Assembly: GCA_900542985.1 (NCBI GenBank)
Contig: UQPQ01000041.1
Coordinates: 1-26,500, forward strand
Length of the DNA: 26,500 nt
Reading direction: 5' to 3'
From: an uncultured Bacteroides sp.
Lineage (GTDB): Bacteria; Bacteroidota; Bacteroidia; Bacteroidales; Bacteroidaceae
Shown here: in pieces, positions 16,569 to 24,199 of the stretch
Position numbering within the stretch: position 1 is the stretch's first letter
How the letters are laid out: each line of letters opens with the position of its first letter
Notes under the pieces: generated by a model
Databases searched by the model: none
What the model saw: the letters and a program-made list of their open reading frames with translations, nothing else
What the model was told of the DNA's origin: nothing
Translations under genes and position numbers: made by a program

Positions 16569-17681
16569 ATGAATAAAAACTTTTTCAAACAGACAAAGTG
16601 GCTGAAAAGACTTGACCGATACATCATTGTCAAGTTCCTTGGAACTTATTTCTTTGCTATCGCATTGATTATCTCTATTGCAGTAGTATTCGATATCAAT
16701 GAAAACATCGACCACTTTATCAATAATAAGGCACCACTCAAGGCAATCGTCTTCGACTATTACCTGAACTTCATACCTTATTATACCAACCTTTTCAGTC
16801 CGTTGTTTGTTTTCATTGCCGTAATATTCTTTACCTCCAAACTGGCGGAGAATTCTGAGATTATAGCCATGTTCTCTACGGGCATGAGTTTTAAACGGCT
16901 GATGCGCCCTTATATGATTTCGGCCGCTATCATCTCTCTTGTAACCTACGGGCTGAGTACGGAAGTTATTCCTACAGGAAGTGTTACCCGCCTGAAATTC
17001 GAACAGGTATACAAGAAAAAGAAAAAGGTAGATTATGTACGCAATGTACAATTAGAAGTAGATTCAGGCGTAATAGCCTATATGGAACGGTATGAGGATT
17101 ACAATAAAACCGGATATCGTTTCTCGTTGGACAAGTTCGAAAACCACAAGTTGGTATCCCATCTCACGGCACGGCGTGTGACTTACGATACGACCAGTGT
17201 GCACAAATGGATCATAAAAGACTATATGATTCGTGAGATGAAAGGTATGCGCGAATACATCACGAAAGGAGATGTGATAGATTCCGTCATCAAAATGGAA
17301 CCGCAAGACTTCCTTATCACACGCGGACAGCAGGAAACAATGACCAGTTCCGAGTTGAGTGACTACATAGCCAAACAGAGACAGAGAGGTTTTGCCAACA
17401 TCAAGGTATTCGAGGTAGAATATCACAAACGAATAGCAATGTCATTTGCCGCATTTATCCTGACAACAATCGGTCTTTCACTATCTTCACGCAAAATGAA
17501 AGGTGGCATGGGACTCCATTTGGGTATCGGTATTGCACTAAGCTTCTCTTACATTTTGTTCCAGACTGTATCGTCTACATTTGCCATCAATGGAAACCTC
17601 CCAGCAGGCATTGCAGTATGGATACCTAATATTCTCTATTTGTTTATTGCAATCTACCTCTATCGGAAAGCACCGAAATAA
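16569..17681 (+). CDS. LptF/LptG family permease (YjgP/YjgQ)
   Basis: A 370-residue inner-membrane protein of the LPS-export permease family, which with LptB moves lipopolysaccharide from the inner membrane toward the LptC-A-D bridge. It has the family start LKRLDRYIIVKFLGTYFFAIALIISIAVVFDINENID, hydrophobic segments at about 20-40, 55-85 and 100-125, a periplasmic beta-rich middle (about 130-275), and three C-terminal helices (MSFAAFILTTIGLSLSSRK, LHLGIGIALSFSYILFQ, IAVWIPNILYLFIAIYL). Bacteroidota have two such genes; the sequence alone does not tell LptF from LptG well. Third gene of the lon operon, followed by a strong terminator. Confidence 0.9.
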   Translation: MNKNFFKQTKWLKRLDRYIIVKFLGTYFFAIALIISIAVVFDINENIDHFINNKAPLKAIVFDYYLNFIPYYTNLFSPLFVFIAVIFFTSKLAENSEIIAMFSTGMSFKRLMRPYMISAAIISLVTYGLSTEVIPTGSVTRLKFEQVYKKKKKVDYVRNVQLEVDSGVIAYMERYEDYNKTGYRFSLDKFENHKLVSHLTARRVTYDTTSVHKWIIKDYMIREMKGMREYITKGDVIDSVIKMEPQDFLITRGQQETMTSSELSDYIAKQRQRGFANIKVFEVEYHKRIAMSFAAFILTTIGLSLSSRKMKGGMGLHLGIGIALSFSYILFQTVSSTFAINGNLPAGIAVWIPNILYLFIAIYLYRKAPK

Positions 17682-17727
17682 AGACTTTCTCTACAAGAAG
17701 AAGAGAAAATCTTTCCGAAAACATCAG

Positions 17728-17775
17728 AATACACCCTAAAAGCAGTACTTACTTTTAGGGTGTATTTTGTTTTTC
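17728..17775 (+). terminator. Rho-independent terminator of lon-tgt-lptG
   Basis: A perfect 15-bp stem (17728-17742 with 17752-17766, AATACACCCTAAAAG and its complement) with a 9-base loop, followed by TTGTTTTTC. Confidence 0.9.
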
Positions 17776-17798
17776 TCCGAAGAAAACTGTGACTGACC

Positions 17799-17830
17799 TA
17801 TATTATTAGGTTTCATCCCTTAATAATATA
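17799..17830. promoter_or_regulatory. AT-only inverted repeat at the start of the recombinase gene
   Basis: TATATTATTA (17799-17808) and TAATAATATA (17821-17830) are perfect 10-base arms around a 12-base spacer. The right arm ends 4 bases before the recombinase ATG. It could be an operator, a hairpin hiding the start, or a recombinase-binding site. Confidence 0.45.
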
Positions 17831-17834
17831 TATT

Positions 17835-18920
17835 ATGAACAGTATCAACATTCGTTTTGAAGTATCATTCGGAACAGGTTCCGAATACGATGCAGAAGCC
17901 TTGCAAAAAATTCAGCAAGAGTTAGCCACTACAGTAAAGAGACTACAGGCGCAGTACACAAAAAACAATTCCTCCCGAACCTCCCCACCTCCGAAACAGC
18001 AGACAGACTTTTTCCAGTTTGCCCGTGCCGAAACGGAGAATATGACAAAAGCATCGAGGTTCAATACTGCAAGAAACTACCGAACGGCTATCTCCCGATT
18101 ACATCAGTATGTATCATTTACTCCTCTCCCTTTCCACTCCATCACTCCTTTGTTTATCGATAATTTCGAAAAATATCTCCAGAATCAAGGTTGCAACCTG
18201 AATACAATATCGTGTTACCTGCGTACTCTGCGCGCCATCTACAACAAAGCAGTAGAATTGGAACTTACTCCGCAACTATCTCCTTTTATCCGTGCCTTTA
18301 CCGGATACGAAAACACCAGAAAAAGAGGAATTCCCAAGCTTCTGATACGTAAACTTATCAGTCTGGACTGCAGTAAACGTCCCACCCTTCAACTGGCCAA
18401 AGACCTTTTCCTATTCAGTATCTATGTACGCGGAATATCCTTTGTCGATATTGCTTTTCTGAAGAAATCACACATTTACGGCAACTATCTTACTTATTAC
18501 AGGCGTAAAACCCATCAGCAAATCACTGTAAAGCTGGAACCTCCCAGTCTTGAAATTCTAAATCGTTACGCCGACACTTCTCAAGCCGGGTATTTATTTC
18601 CTATTTTAAGAGACACATCCCCCGCAGACAATTACAGAGAATATCGTTACCAGTTGGGAGTCTACAACAAACGGCTCAACCAGCTCAGCAAACTCCTGGG
18701 CGACCAATATCATCTTTCATCTTATGTATCCCGCCATACATGGGCCTCACTGGCCAAAGAGCAAGGAATCTCCGTATCCATTATCAGTGAAAGTTTGGGG
18801 CACACTTCAGAAAAAACCACACGTATTTATATGAAAGCGCTGGAAAAGCAAAAGTTAGACCAAGCCAACCAAAAGCTCATCAACCGTATGCTTGTTACCA
18901 GAAAGAGCCTGAACAAATAA
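17835..18920 (+). CDS. Tyrosine-type site-specific recombinase (orphan)
   Basis: A 361-residue integrase-like protein. The N-terminal part has a Gln-rich segment (about 24-60) and a core-binding SAM-like domain (DFFQFARAETENMTKASRFNTARNYRTAISRL, 58-150). The catalytic domain shows R199 (YVRGIS), K225 (YRRKTH), Y297-x-x-R300 (SYVSRHTWASLA), H323 (LGHTS) and nucleophile Y332 (TTRIYMKAL). Box II has Tyr where the classical family has His (HxxR), a change I associate with Bacteroides integrases and invertases. No other mobile-element gene, tRNA or att-like direct repeat is next to it, so it is either domesticated or acts on sites elsewhere. It has its own terminator and no clear -7 element. Confidence 0.93.
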   Translation: MNSINIRFEVSFGTGSEYDAEALQKIQQELATTVKRLQAQYTKNNSSRTSPPPKQQTDFFQFARAETENMTKASRFNTARNYRTAISRLHQYVSFTPLPFHSITPLFIDNFEKYLQNQGCNLNTISCYLRTLRAIYNKAVELELTPQLSPFIRAFTGYENTRKRGIPKLLIRKLISLDCSKRPTLQLAKDLFLFSIYVRGISFVDIAFLKKSHIYGNYLTYYRRKTHQQITVKLEPPSLEILNRYADTSQAGYLFPILRDTSPADNYREYRYQLGVYNKRLNQLSKLLGDQYHLSSYVSRHTWASLAKEQGISVSIISESLGHTSEKTTRIYMKALEKQKLDQANQKLINRMLVTRKSLNK

Positions 18921-18932
18921 GCTAAAAAATGA

Positions 18933-18982
18933 AAAAGTTGCTTTGTACAAGTTTCCTTGTGACAAAGCAACTTTTGCTTTTT
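18933..18982. terminator. Bidirectional terminator between recombinase and thioredoxin-like genes
   Basis: AAAAGTTGCTTTGT (18933-18946) pairs with 18962-18975, and an inner ACAAG/CTTGT pairing extends the stem with one bulged G. GCTTTTTG follows on the plus strand, and on the minus strand the stem runs into CTTTTTCATTTTTT. It can end both convergent genes. Confidence 0.88.
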
Positions 18983-19018
18983 GTTGTATTCAATTTTATT
19001 CAATGTTAACTCTTCCCA

Positions 19019-19513
19019 TCAATTCAGATAAGAAGACAATTCCTCTGCATCCAGATTCTTGGCAATAATCACTCCGTTACTATCCAACAGATAATTGCCG
19101 AAACCATTTTCTAGACCGTACGCCTGAAAAGCTTTGGAATTAGCGCCTTCTGTTTCTACATAACTTTCCGGCAACTGAATTCCATCTTGTTTGACAGCCT
19201 GCCGATATACCGACGCATAATGGTCGAAAGAAACAGAAATCATCTTTATGCGGTCATAATCCCGCACCTCTTTGCTTAATGCTGCGTTTTTTACTCGGGA
19301 AGTCGCATCATAACTTGCCCAAAAGCTCAACAAAGTATACTTACCGTCACCGGCACGCAGGTCGAGCGACTGCGTCTGATTGCAGAGCACCAACTCCGGA
19401 GCTTTCTCTCCTACAGTCAAAGTCTCTGCCGAAACTCTTTCTTCTTCAAATGAAAAAGAAATGAAAGAACTGAATATCAATACAACAAAAAACCATTTTA
19501 CACTTTTAATCAT
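19019..19513 (-). CDS. Exported thioredoxin-fold protein without CxxC
   Basis: A 164-residue protein with an N-terminal hydrophobic signal (IKSVKWFFVVLIFSSFISFSF) and no lipobox Cys. The body follows the TlpA/AhpC-TSA pattern: VGEKAPELVL, then KYTLLSFWASYDATSRVKN, then IKMISVSFDHY, and YLLDSNGVIIAKNL near the end. The active-site WCxxC is replaced (D69 and S72 occupy the cysteine positions), so it cannot do dithiol exchange; C44 is its only other cysteine. It might be a structural or binding relative of thioredoxin. A possible -7 element lies 116-123 bases upstream of the start. It converges on the terminator shared with the recombinase gene. Confidence 0.85.
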   Translation of the reverse strand: MIKSVKWFFVVLIFSSFISFSFEEERVSAETLTVGEKAPELVLCNQTQSLDLRAGDGKYTLLSFWASYDATSRVKNAALSKEVRDYDRIKMISVSFDHYASVYRQAVKQDGIQLPESYVETEGANSKAFQAYGLENGFGNYLLDSNGVIIAKNLDAEELSSYLN

Positions 19514-19628
19514 GTAATTTGATTTTAGTTAATACTATCCGAGTCTGTCCCTTCACAGTGATTTCTACTCGGAACATCATCTTATAGATATTGGTCGCCC
19601 AATACCCCTTTCATTTTGAAATCCGGTG

Positions 19629-19636
19629 CAAAAATA
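19629..19636 (-). promoter_or_regulatory. Possible -7 element of the thioredoxin-like gene
   Basis: TATTTTTG on the minus strand matches TAnnTTTG. It implies a leader of about 108 bases, which contains a composite hairpin (CCGAGT at 19539-19544 with ACTCGG at 19567-19572, and inner CTGT/ACAG). No -33 element at proper spacing. Confidence 0.35.
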
Positions 19637-19838
19637 AGTGTTTTTCATCATTCATCCTACAAAAACAAATAAAACTTTATGTTTTTGAGCATATTTTCAC
19701 AAAAAAGAGATTATTTTCTACCTTCATCCATCCCTACACCTGCACGATTAACCCATGACGGAATTCGGCAAATCTTCTCCATTCCATCCTCTCATTTCTC
19801 CTCTCTGTAAATAAATTTCCCCCTTTAAAATTACCATA

Positions 19839-19853
19839 ATATGGCTTCCATAT
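19839..19853. promoter_or_regulatory. Palindrome upstream of the serB promoter
   Basis: ATATGGCTTCCATAT has perfect 6-base arms around a 3-base centre. It is followed by a second TATGCTTCCA, so TATG(G)CTTCCA is repeated in tandem. It lies 54 bases upstream of the serB -7 element and could be a regulator site; no regulator is known from the sequence. Confidence 0.3.
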
Positions 19854-19907
19854 GCTTCCAAGGGGATAATTGATACCTTTTTATGCGCCCGAATCCAATA
19901 AAATCGT

Positions 19908-19915
19908 TACATTTG
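19908..19915 (+). promoter_or_regulatory. Promoter -7 element of serB
   Basis: TACATTTG matches TAnnTTTG. The predicted start near 19922 excludes the upstream in-frame ATG at 19883 and supports the start at 19946. Confidence 0.55.
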
Positions 19916-19945
19916 CAATATAATAATTATGGAATAAGGCAAACT

Positions 19946-21172
19946 ATGAATACCGAACTAATATTAATCCGAATCAGCGGCTTGGACCGTCCGGGACTGA
20001 CAGCTTCCATTACAGAAATCCTGTCGACATACGATGTGGACATCATGGACATCGGACAGGCCGATATTCACAGTACCCTCTCATTGGGTATCCTGTTTAA
20101 ATGCTACGAAAAAGATTCGGGTAATATTATGAAAGAATTGCTTTTCAAAGCTTCTGCCTTAGGTATCAATATCCGCTTCTACCCCATTACACGAGAAGAA
20201 TATGAGGAATGGGTAAGCATGCAGGGAAAGAACCGTTACATCCTGACTCTGCTTGGAAGAAAACTGACTGCCCAGCAAATAGCGGGCGCCACACAGATTC
20301 TGGCCGAACAGGGTTTGAACATTGATGCCATACGCCGTCTGACAGGACGTATGCCCCTGGATGAGAAGAAAGCACGCATACGTGCCTGCATCGAATTCTC
20401 TGTGAGAGGAACTCCCAAAGACCGTGATGTGCTTCAGAGCCGTCTGATGGAACTCAGTACGACACTGGGAATGGATTTCTCTTTCCAGCAAGATAACATG
20501 TACCGCCGCATGCGCCGTCTGATTTGTTTCGATATGGATTCTACCTTGATAGAAACGGAAGTAATAGACGAACTGGCCAAACGTGCGGGAGTAGGCGAAC
20601 AGGTACAAGCCATCACCGAACGGGCCATGAGAGGGGAAATAGACTTCATCGAAAGTTTCAAGGAACGGGTGGCTCTGCTGAAAGGACTCGACGAAAGCGT
20701 AATGCGTGATATTGCCGAGCATCTGCCCATCACCGAAGGCGTAGAACGCCTGATGTACGTACTAAAGCGATATGGATACAAAATAGCCATTCTTTCCGGA
20801 GGTTTTACTTACTTTGGAAACTATCTGAAAGAGAGATTCGGCATCGACTATGTATACGCGAACAATCTGGAAATTGTAGATGGAAAACTGACCGGACGCC
20901 ACATAGGCGACATTGTGGATGGAAAACGAAAAGCGGAACTGCTGCAACTCTTAGCTCAGGTAGAAAATGTAGACATCGCACAAACCATTGCAGTAGGCGA
21001 TGGTGCTAACGACCTGCCTATGCTCTCCGTAGCCGGACTTGGTATTGCCTTCCATGCCAAACCCAAAGTAAAAGCCAATGCCCGCCAGTCTATCAATACA
21101 ATTGGTCTTGACGGTGTATTGTACTTCCTGGGATTCAAAGATTCATATTTGGACGAACGCGGCAAACTATAG
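19946..21172 (+). CDS. serB: Phosphoserine phosphatase with N-terminal ACT domains
   Basis: A 408-residue enzyme that makes L-serine from phosphoserine, the last step of serine synthesis. Residues 1-90 are an ACT domain (ELILIRISGLDRPGLTASIT), and a second ACT-like unit follows (YILTLLGRKLTAQQIAGAT). The HAD domain starts near 193 with CFDMDSTLIETEVIDELA, then ILSGGFTYFG and VGDGANDLPMLSVAGLGIA. The double ACT layout suggests allosteric control by an amino acid, probably serine. The ATG at 19946 is preferred to 19883 because the promoter lies between them, and AAGG precedes it. A helicase gene follows after 30 bases. Confidence 0.94.
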   Translation: MNTELILIRISGLDRPGLTASITEILSTYDVDIMDIGQADIHSTLSLGILFKCYEKDSGNIMKELLFKASALGINIRFYPITREEYEEWVSMQGKNRYILTLLGRKLTAQQIAGATQILAEQGLNIDAIRRLTGRMPLDEKKARIRACIEFSVRGTPKDRDVLQSRLMELSTTLGMDFSFQQDNMYRRMRRLICFDMDSTLIETEVIDELAKRAGVGEQVQAITERAMRGEIDFIESFKERVALLKGLDESVMRDIAEHLPITEGVERLMYVLKRYGYKIAILSGGFTYFGNYLKERFGIDYVYANNLEIVDGKLTGRHIGDIVDGKRKAELLQLLAQVENVDIAQTIAVGDGANDLPMLSVAGLGIAFHAKPKVKANARQSINTIGLDGVLYFLGFKDSYLDERGKL

Positions 21173-21202
21173 TCAACGATAATAAAAACGGATTTTTACT
21201 AT

Positions 21203-22456
21203 ATGAAATTTTCTGAACTGAACTTAGAGGAAAGTGTTCTGCAGGCATTGGATGCCATGAATTTCAAAGAATGCACTCCTATACAAGAACATACTATTCC
21301 GGTCATTCTCGAAGGAAAAGACCTTATCGGTGTAGCACAAACCGGTACCGGAAAAACGGCTGCCTACCTGCTACCCGTCATCAATCAGTTGAGCAAAGGC
21401 GGATATCCCGAAGACTCCATCAACTGCATCATCATGTCGCCTACCCGCGAACTGGCACAACAGATAGACCAGCAGATGGAAGGTTTCTCCTACTTCATGC
21501 CCATCTCAAGTGTGGCCATTTACGGAGGAAACGACGGAGTACGATTTGAGCAGGAGAAAAAAGGTCTTACACTGGGAGCAGACGTAGTAATCGCCACTCC
21601 AGGCCGACTCATCAGCCACATCAGTCTGGGATACGTAGACCTGTCGAAGGTATCATTCTTCATCCTCGATGAGGCCGACCGTATGCTCGATATGGGATTT
21701 GCCGACGACATTATGCAGATAGTAAAACATCTTCCCAAAGAACGGCAAACCATCATGTTTTCGGCTACCATGCCTACCAAAATACAACAGTTGGCCAAAA
21801 CCATTCTGAACAATCCGGAAGAGGTCAAACTGGCAGTATCCAAGCCCGCCGATAGAATTATACAGACAGCCTATATTTGTTATGAGACTCAGAAATTAGG
21901 CATTATCGAATCACTATTCTCCGAGCAACAGCCCGAACGTGTCATCATCTTTGCTTCTTCCAAACAGAAGGTAAAAGAAGTTACCAAATCACTGAAACGC
22001 ATGAAGCTGAATGTAGGCGAAATGCACTCCGACCTGGATCAGAGCCAACGCGAAGAAATCATGCACGAATTCCGTAACAGCAGAATCAATATTCTTATCG
22101 CTACCGACATCGTTGCCAGAGGAATTGACATTGACGACATCCGTTTGGTTATCAACTACGACGTACCTCACGACAGCGAAGATTATGTACACCGCATCGG
22201 ACGTACTGCCCGTGCCAATAACGACGGATGTGCCATTACTTTTGTAAGCGAAACGGAGCAGACCCGCTTCAAGCAAATAGAAAACTTCTTGAGAAAAGAT
22301 ATTTACAAAATCCCCGTACCGGACGAATTGGGTGAAGCTCCACTCTATGCACCTCGGGTAGCCAGAAAAAACAATTCTCAGAAAGGCTCAAACAACAAAA
22401 AAGGATACCGTCGCAACAACGGTAAATTTGCCAAGAAAAGAGTAAACAAATCGTAA
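21203..22456 (+). CDS. DEAD-box RNA helicase, RhlE/CsdA type
   Basis: A 417-residue ATP-dependent RNA helicase. Motifs in order: Q motif (FKECTPIQEHTIP), Walker A AQTGTGKTAA, PTRELAQQ, TPGRL, DEADRMLD, SATMP, the second RecA domain with IATDIVARGIDIDD and HRIGRTARA. The C-terminal tail after about 375 is Lys/Arg/Asn-rich (NNKKGYRRNNGKFAKKRVNK) and probably binds RNA. Such helicases help ribosome assembly, mRNA decay and cold growth; the exact subfamily is not settled. It likely shares the serB transcript (30-base gap, no -7 element of its own) and is followed by a terminator. Confidence 0.94.
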   Translation: MKFSELNLEESVLQALDAMNFKECTPIQEHTIPVILEGKDLIGVAQTGTGKTAAYLLPVINQLSKGGYPEDSINCIIMSPTRELAQQIDQQMEGFSYFMPISSVAIYGGNDGVRFEQEKKGLTLGADVVIATPGRLISHISLGYVDLSKVSFFILDEADRMLDMGFADDIMQIVKHLPKERQTIMFSATMPTKIQQLAKTILNNPEEVKLAVSKPADRIIQTAYICYETQKLGIIESLFSEQQPERVIIFASSKQKVKEVTKSLKRMKLNVGEMHSDLDQSQREEIMHEFRNSRINILIATDIVARGIDIDDIRLVINYDVPHDSEDYVHRIGRTARANNDGCAITFVSETEQTRFKQIENFLRKDIYKIPVPDELGEAPLYAPRVARKNNSQKGSNNKKGYRRNNGKFAKKRVNKS

Positions 22457-22486
22457 GTACATAAAGCTCTATCGTTTATATACAGC

Positions 22487-22529
22487 ACTGCCGGTTCTCC
22501 CTACCCCACGTAGAAAGAGAACCGGCAGT
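22487..22529 (+). terminator. Terminator after the DEAD-box helicase gene
   Basis: A perfect 13-bp GC-rich stem (22487-22499 with 22517-22529, ACTGCCGGTTCTC and its complement) with a 17-base loop, followed by ATTCATTTTG. The T-run is weak. Confidence 0.7.
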
Positions 22530-23228
22530 ATTCATTTTGTAAGCAGAAATACATAAATAGAATCATAATTTCCATTTTACACGTTTTCCGCTAACGCGTA
22601 TTATGGTTTTTATCTTCATTCAAGAGGCTTCAAATCTCCTTTTTTCAGTCTGAGAATACGAGTATTTCTGCTATACAGCAGGTTTTCATACCTTATAACG
22701 CATCGTTTTTCTACCCATAAAACCTCTTTACGATACTAGTATCATCGGCTTACGCGACTTGTATCGTTCACTTCCGTTACTATTCACGTAAGCCAACACT
22801 ACCAATTGCGTATTTTCAGCCGACATTTTACATGCTAAAACAGTTTTTCCCGCAGTTTTTCGCACACTTTTCCAACTATCAAAAAGACACCATTACAGAT
22901 ATTACAACAACATTAATAAAAGCATTTCTTATAAACTCACTACACAACACGCCGTTATCCACCCATTATCCTTTAATGTTGCATTTTTCGCATCCTTAAA
23001 AAATCGCATTTTCACAGGCAATCCTACACTCCAGTACAAATAAGGCCGTTTTTTGATACTCTGAATTGACACTTTGTCATACAATCTAAAAGGAATAGAA
23101 AAATTTCTTCCATTGTCAAAAAGACAAAAATATTTTCTACAAAACAGATGACGGTAAGCTCAGATTTTCTTCATTTATCACCTCTATATCTAGCTTTAGG
23201 AACCTCCTCTATCCCAGAACACAATAAC
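22530..23228. other. Gene-poor intergenic region
   Basis: About 700 bases with stops in all frames and no recognisable protein, tRNA or known RNA. It is AT-rich and G-poor on the plus strand. Small structures: the 12-base palindrome GATACTAGTATC (22732-22743); an 8-base inverted repeat GGCTTACG/CGTAAGCC (22747-22754 with 22787-22794); and three GCA-(G)-TTTT-CGCA-like words near 22852, 22981 and 23004. It may be decayed sequence or hold an unannotated small RNA. Confidence 0.4.
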
Positions 23229-23783
23229 TCATAGTACCAAATCTCCCCAAAATGGAATCTGTTTAGGCTTGCTCCTTTGAAAAGAAGAACGATACGGTGC
23301 AATCTTAAACTCACGGCACAGATAGGTCAGCAAATCATTGCCGTAACAGATAATATCTGTTTGATAAACAGAATATACGGGATTTCCCGCTTCACTTGGG
23401 AAAGCCGGAAGATAACGATGACCATAGACGGGTATAAGACGAGGCCATTTTTTGGCCAAAGAACGCACCGTCAACACACGCTGCTCCAAAGAGTCTGGTT
23501 TCTGTCCCCATTCTTCAAGCCAAAAATTATTATACTCTACATCGAACATAATGCCTTCAACAGGCCAATCCATCATCGATTGCACTCCTACTCCCGACCG
23601 CCAGTCTGGAAACCGCTCCGACACAGGTAATGCTATTTGTAAAAGAAGTTTTAAATCTGGTGGAAACACAAACTTAAATGTACGCTCTATATTCTGCACT
23701 TCTTCGTCCGACAATCCCGCATCAAACCCCACTCCTCTGGTCTGTAGACACTCTATCATACGTTCTGCATCTTGCTGCATCAT
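23229..23783 (-). CDS. SMI1/KNR4 (SUKH) family protein
   Basis: A 184-residue protein with a SUKH-type pattern: LSDEEVQNIERTFKFVFPPDLKLLLQIALPVSERFPDWR at residues 24-62, and a Trp-rich middle (FWLEEWGQ) followed by PVYGHRYLP and NPVYSVYQTDIICYGNDLLTYL. SUKH proteins are often immunity partners of bacterial toxins, but stand-alone genes occur widely. No toxin, Rhs or contact-inhibition gene is next to it here. It starts MMQQ; either Met could be the start. A -7-like TATCTTTA lies at 23843-23836. It is flanked on both sides by long non-coding stretches, which hints at accessory DNA. Confidence 0.8.
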   Translation of the reverse strand: MMQQDAERMIECLQTRGVGFDAGLSDEEVQNIERTFKFVFPPDLKLLLQIALPVSERFPDWRSGVGVQSMMDWPVEGIMFDVEYNNFWLEEWGQKPDSLEQRVLTVRSLAKKWPRLIPVYGHRYLPAFPSEAGNPVYSVYQTDIICYGNDLLTYLCREFKIAPYRSSFQRSKPKQIPFWGDLVL

Positions 23784-23906
23784 ACCCCATCATCCGTTAT
23801 CCAACATAAGCTTATTCAGTTACATTCTTCTTCGGTAAAGATAGAAAATTAATTCAGAACACTACATAATGTTATCTATCTTAAAGAATATATTTATTTC
23901 CTACAA

Positions 23907-23938
23907 TTTTCTAATTAGGGAATAAATCTATAAATTTG
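23907..23938 (+). promoter_or_regulatory. Distal promoter of the ammonia-lyase operon
   Basis: TTTT (23907-23910), a 20-base spacer, and TAAATTTG (23931-23938), a full TAnnTTTG match. It would give a leader of about 255 bases. Confidence 0.55.
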
Positions 23939-24112
23939 CGACTAACTCTGATTCATAGGCGACGAAAAGTCTTATATGAACAAGAAGTTATTTTAGATGA
24001 AAACAGCAAATGGTTAACGGCTCAATCAGGCAAAGATGAAACCAGTGCTTTAAGCGGATGTACCAACACCTCGCGACCTGATTCAAAAAACTATCTGCAA
24101 TAGCTGAAATAC

Positions 24113-24120
24113 TAAATTTG
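24113..24120 (+). promoter_or_regulatory. Proximal -7 element of the ammonia-lyase operon
   Basis: A second TAAATTTG, giving a leader of about 73 bases. No TTTG is present at the -33 distance, so it is weaker than the distal site or needs an activator. Confidence 0.4.
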
Positions 24121-24199
24121 CTATATCACACGAAGAGAGAATAGAGTTTTTGAACAACATGGATTTTTCTTTACAATTGAGATAAATCTAGTAAATGAT

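Larger units (their letters stand above)
23784..24199. other. Long leader and promoter region of the ammonia-lyase operon
   Basis: The 416 bases between the divergent SMI1 and ammonia-lyase genes. They contain two TAAATTTG elements (23931-23938 and 24113-24120). Between them lies an open frame without a start codon, running in frame from at least 23960 to the TAG at 24101-24103 (RRKVLYEQEVILDENSKW...). A 7-bp pairing AATCAGG/CCTGATT joins 24024-24030 with 24077-24083. I recognise neither a protein family nor a riboswitch here. Confidence 0.4.

Noticed and set aside
17728..18982. Recombinase gene plus flanking hairpins as an integrated mobile element
   Set aside because: The two flanking hairpins are different sequences and both read as terminators; there are no matching terminal repeats, target duplication or tRNA.
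22732..22743. Perfect 12-base palindrome GATACTAGTATC as a regulator site
   Set aside because: It is not near a promoter element or a gene start, and an isolated palindrome of this length may be chance; kept only as a note in the gap description.
22955..22963. DnaA-box-like TTATCCACC
   Set aside because: Single copy, imperfect, with no cluster of boxes, no AT-rich unwinding region and no dnaA or dnaN nearby; no sign of an origin.
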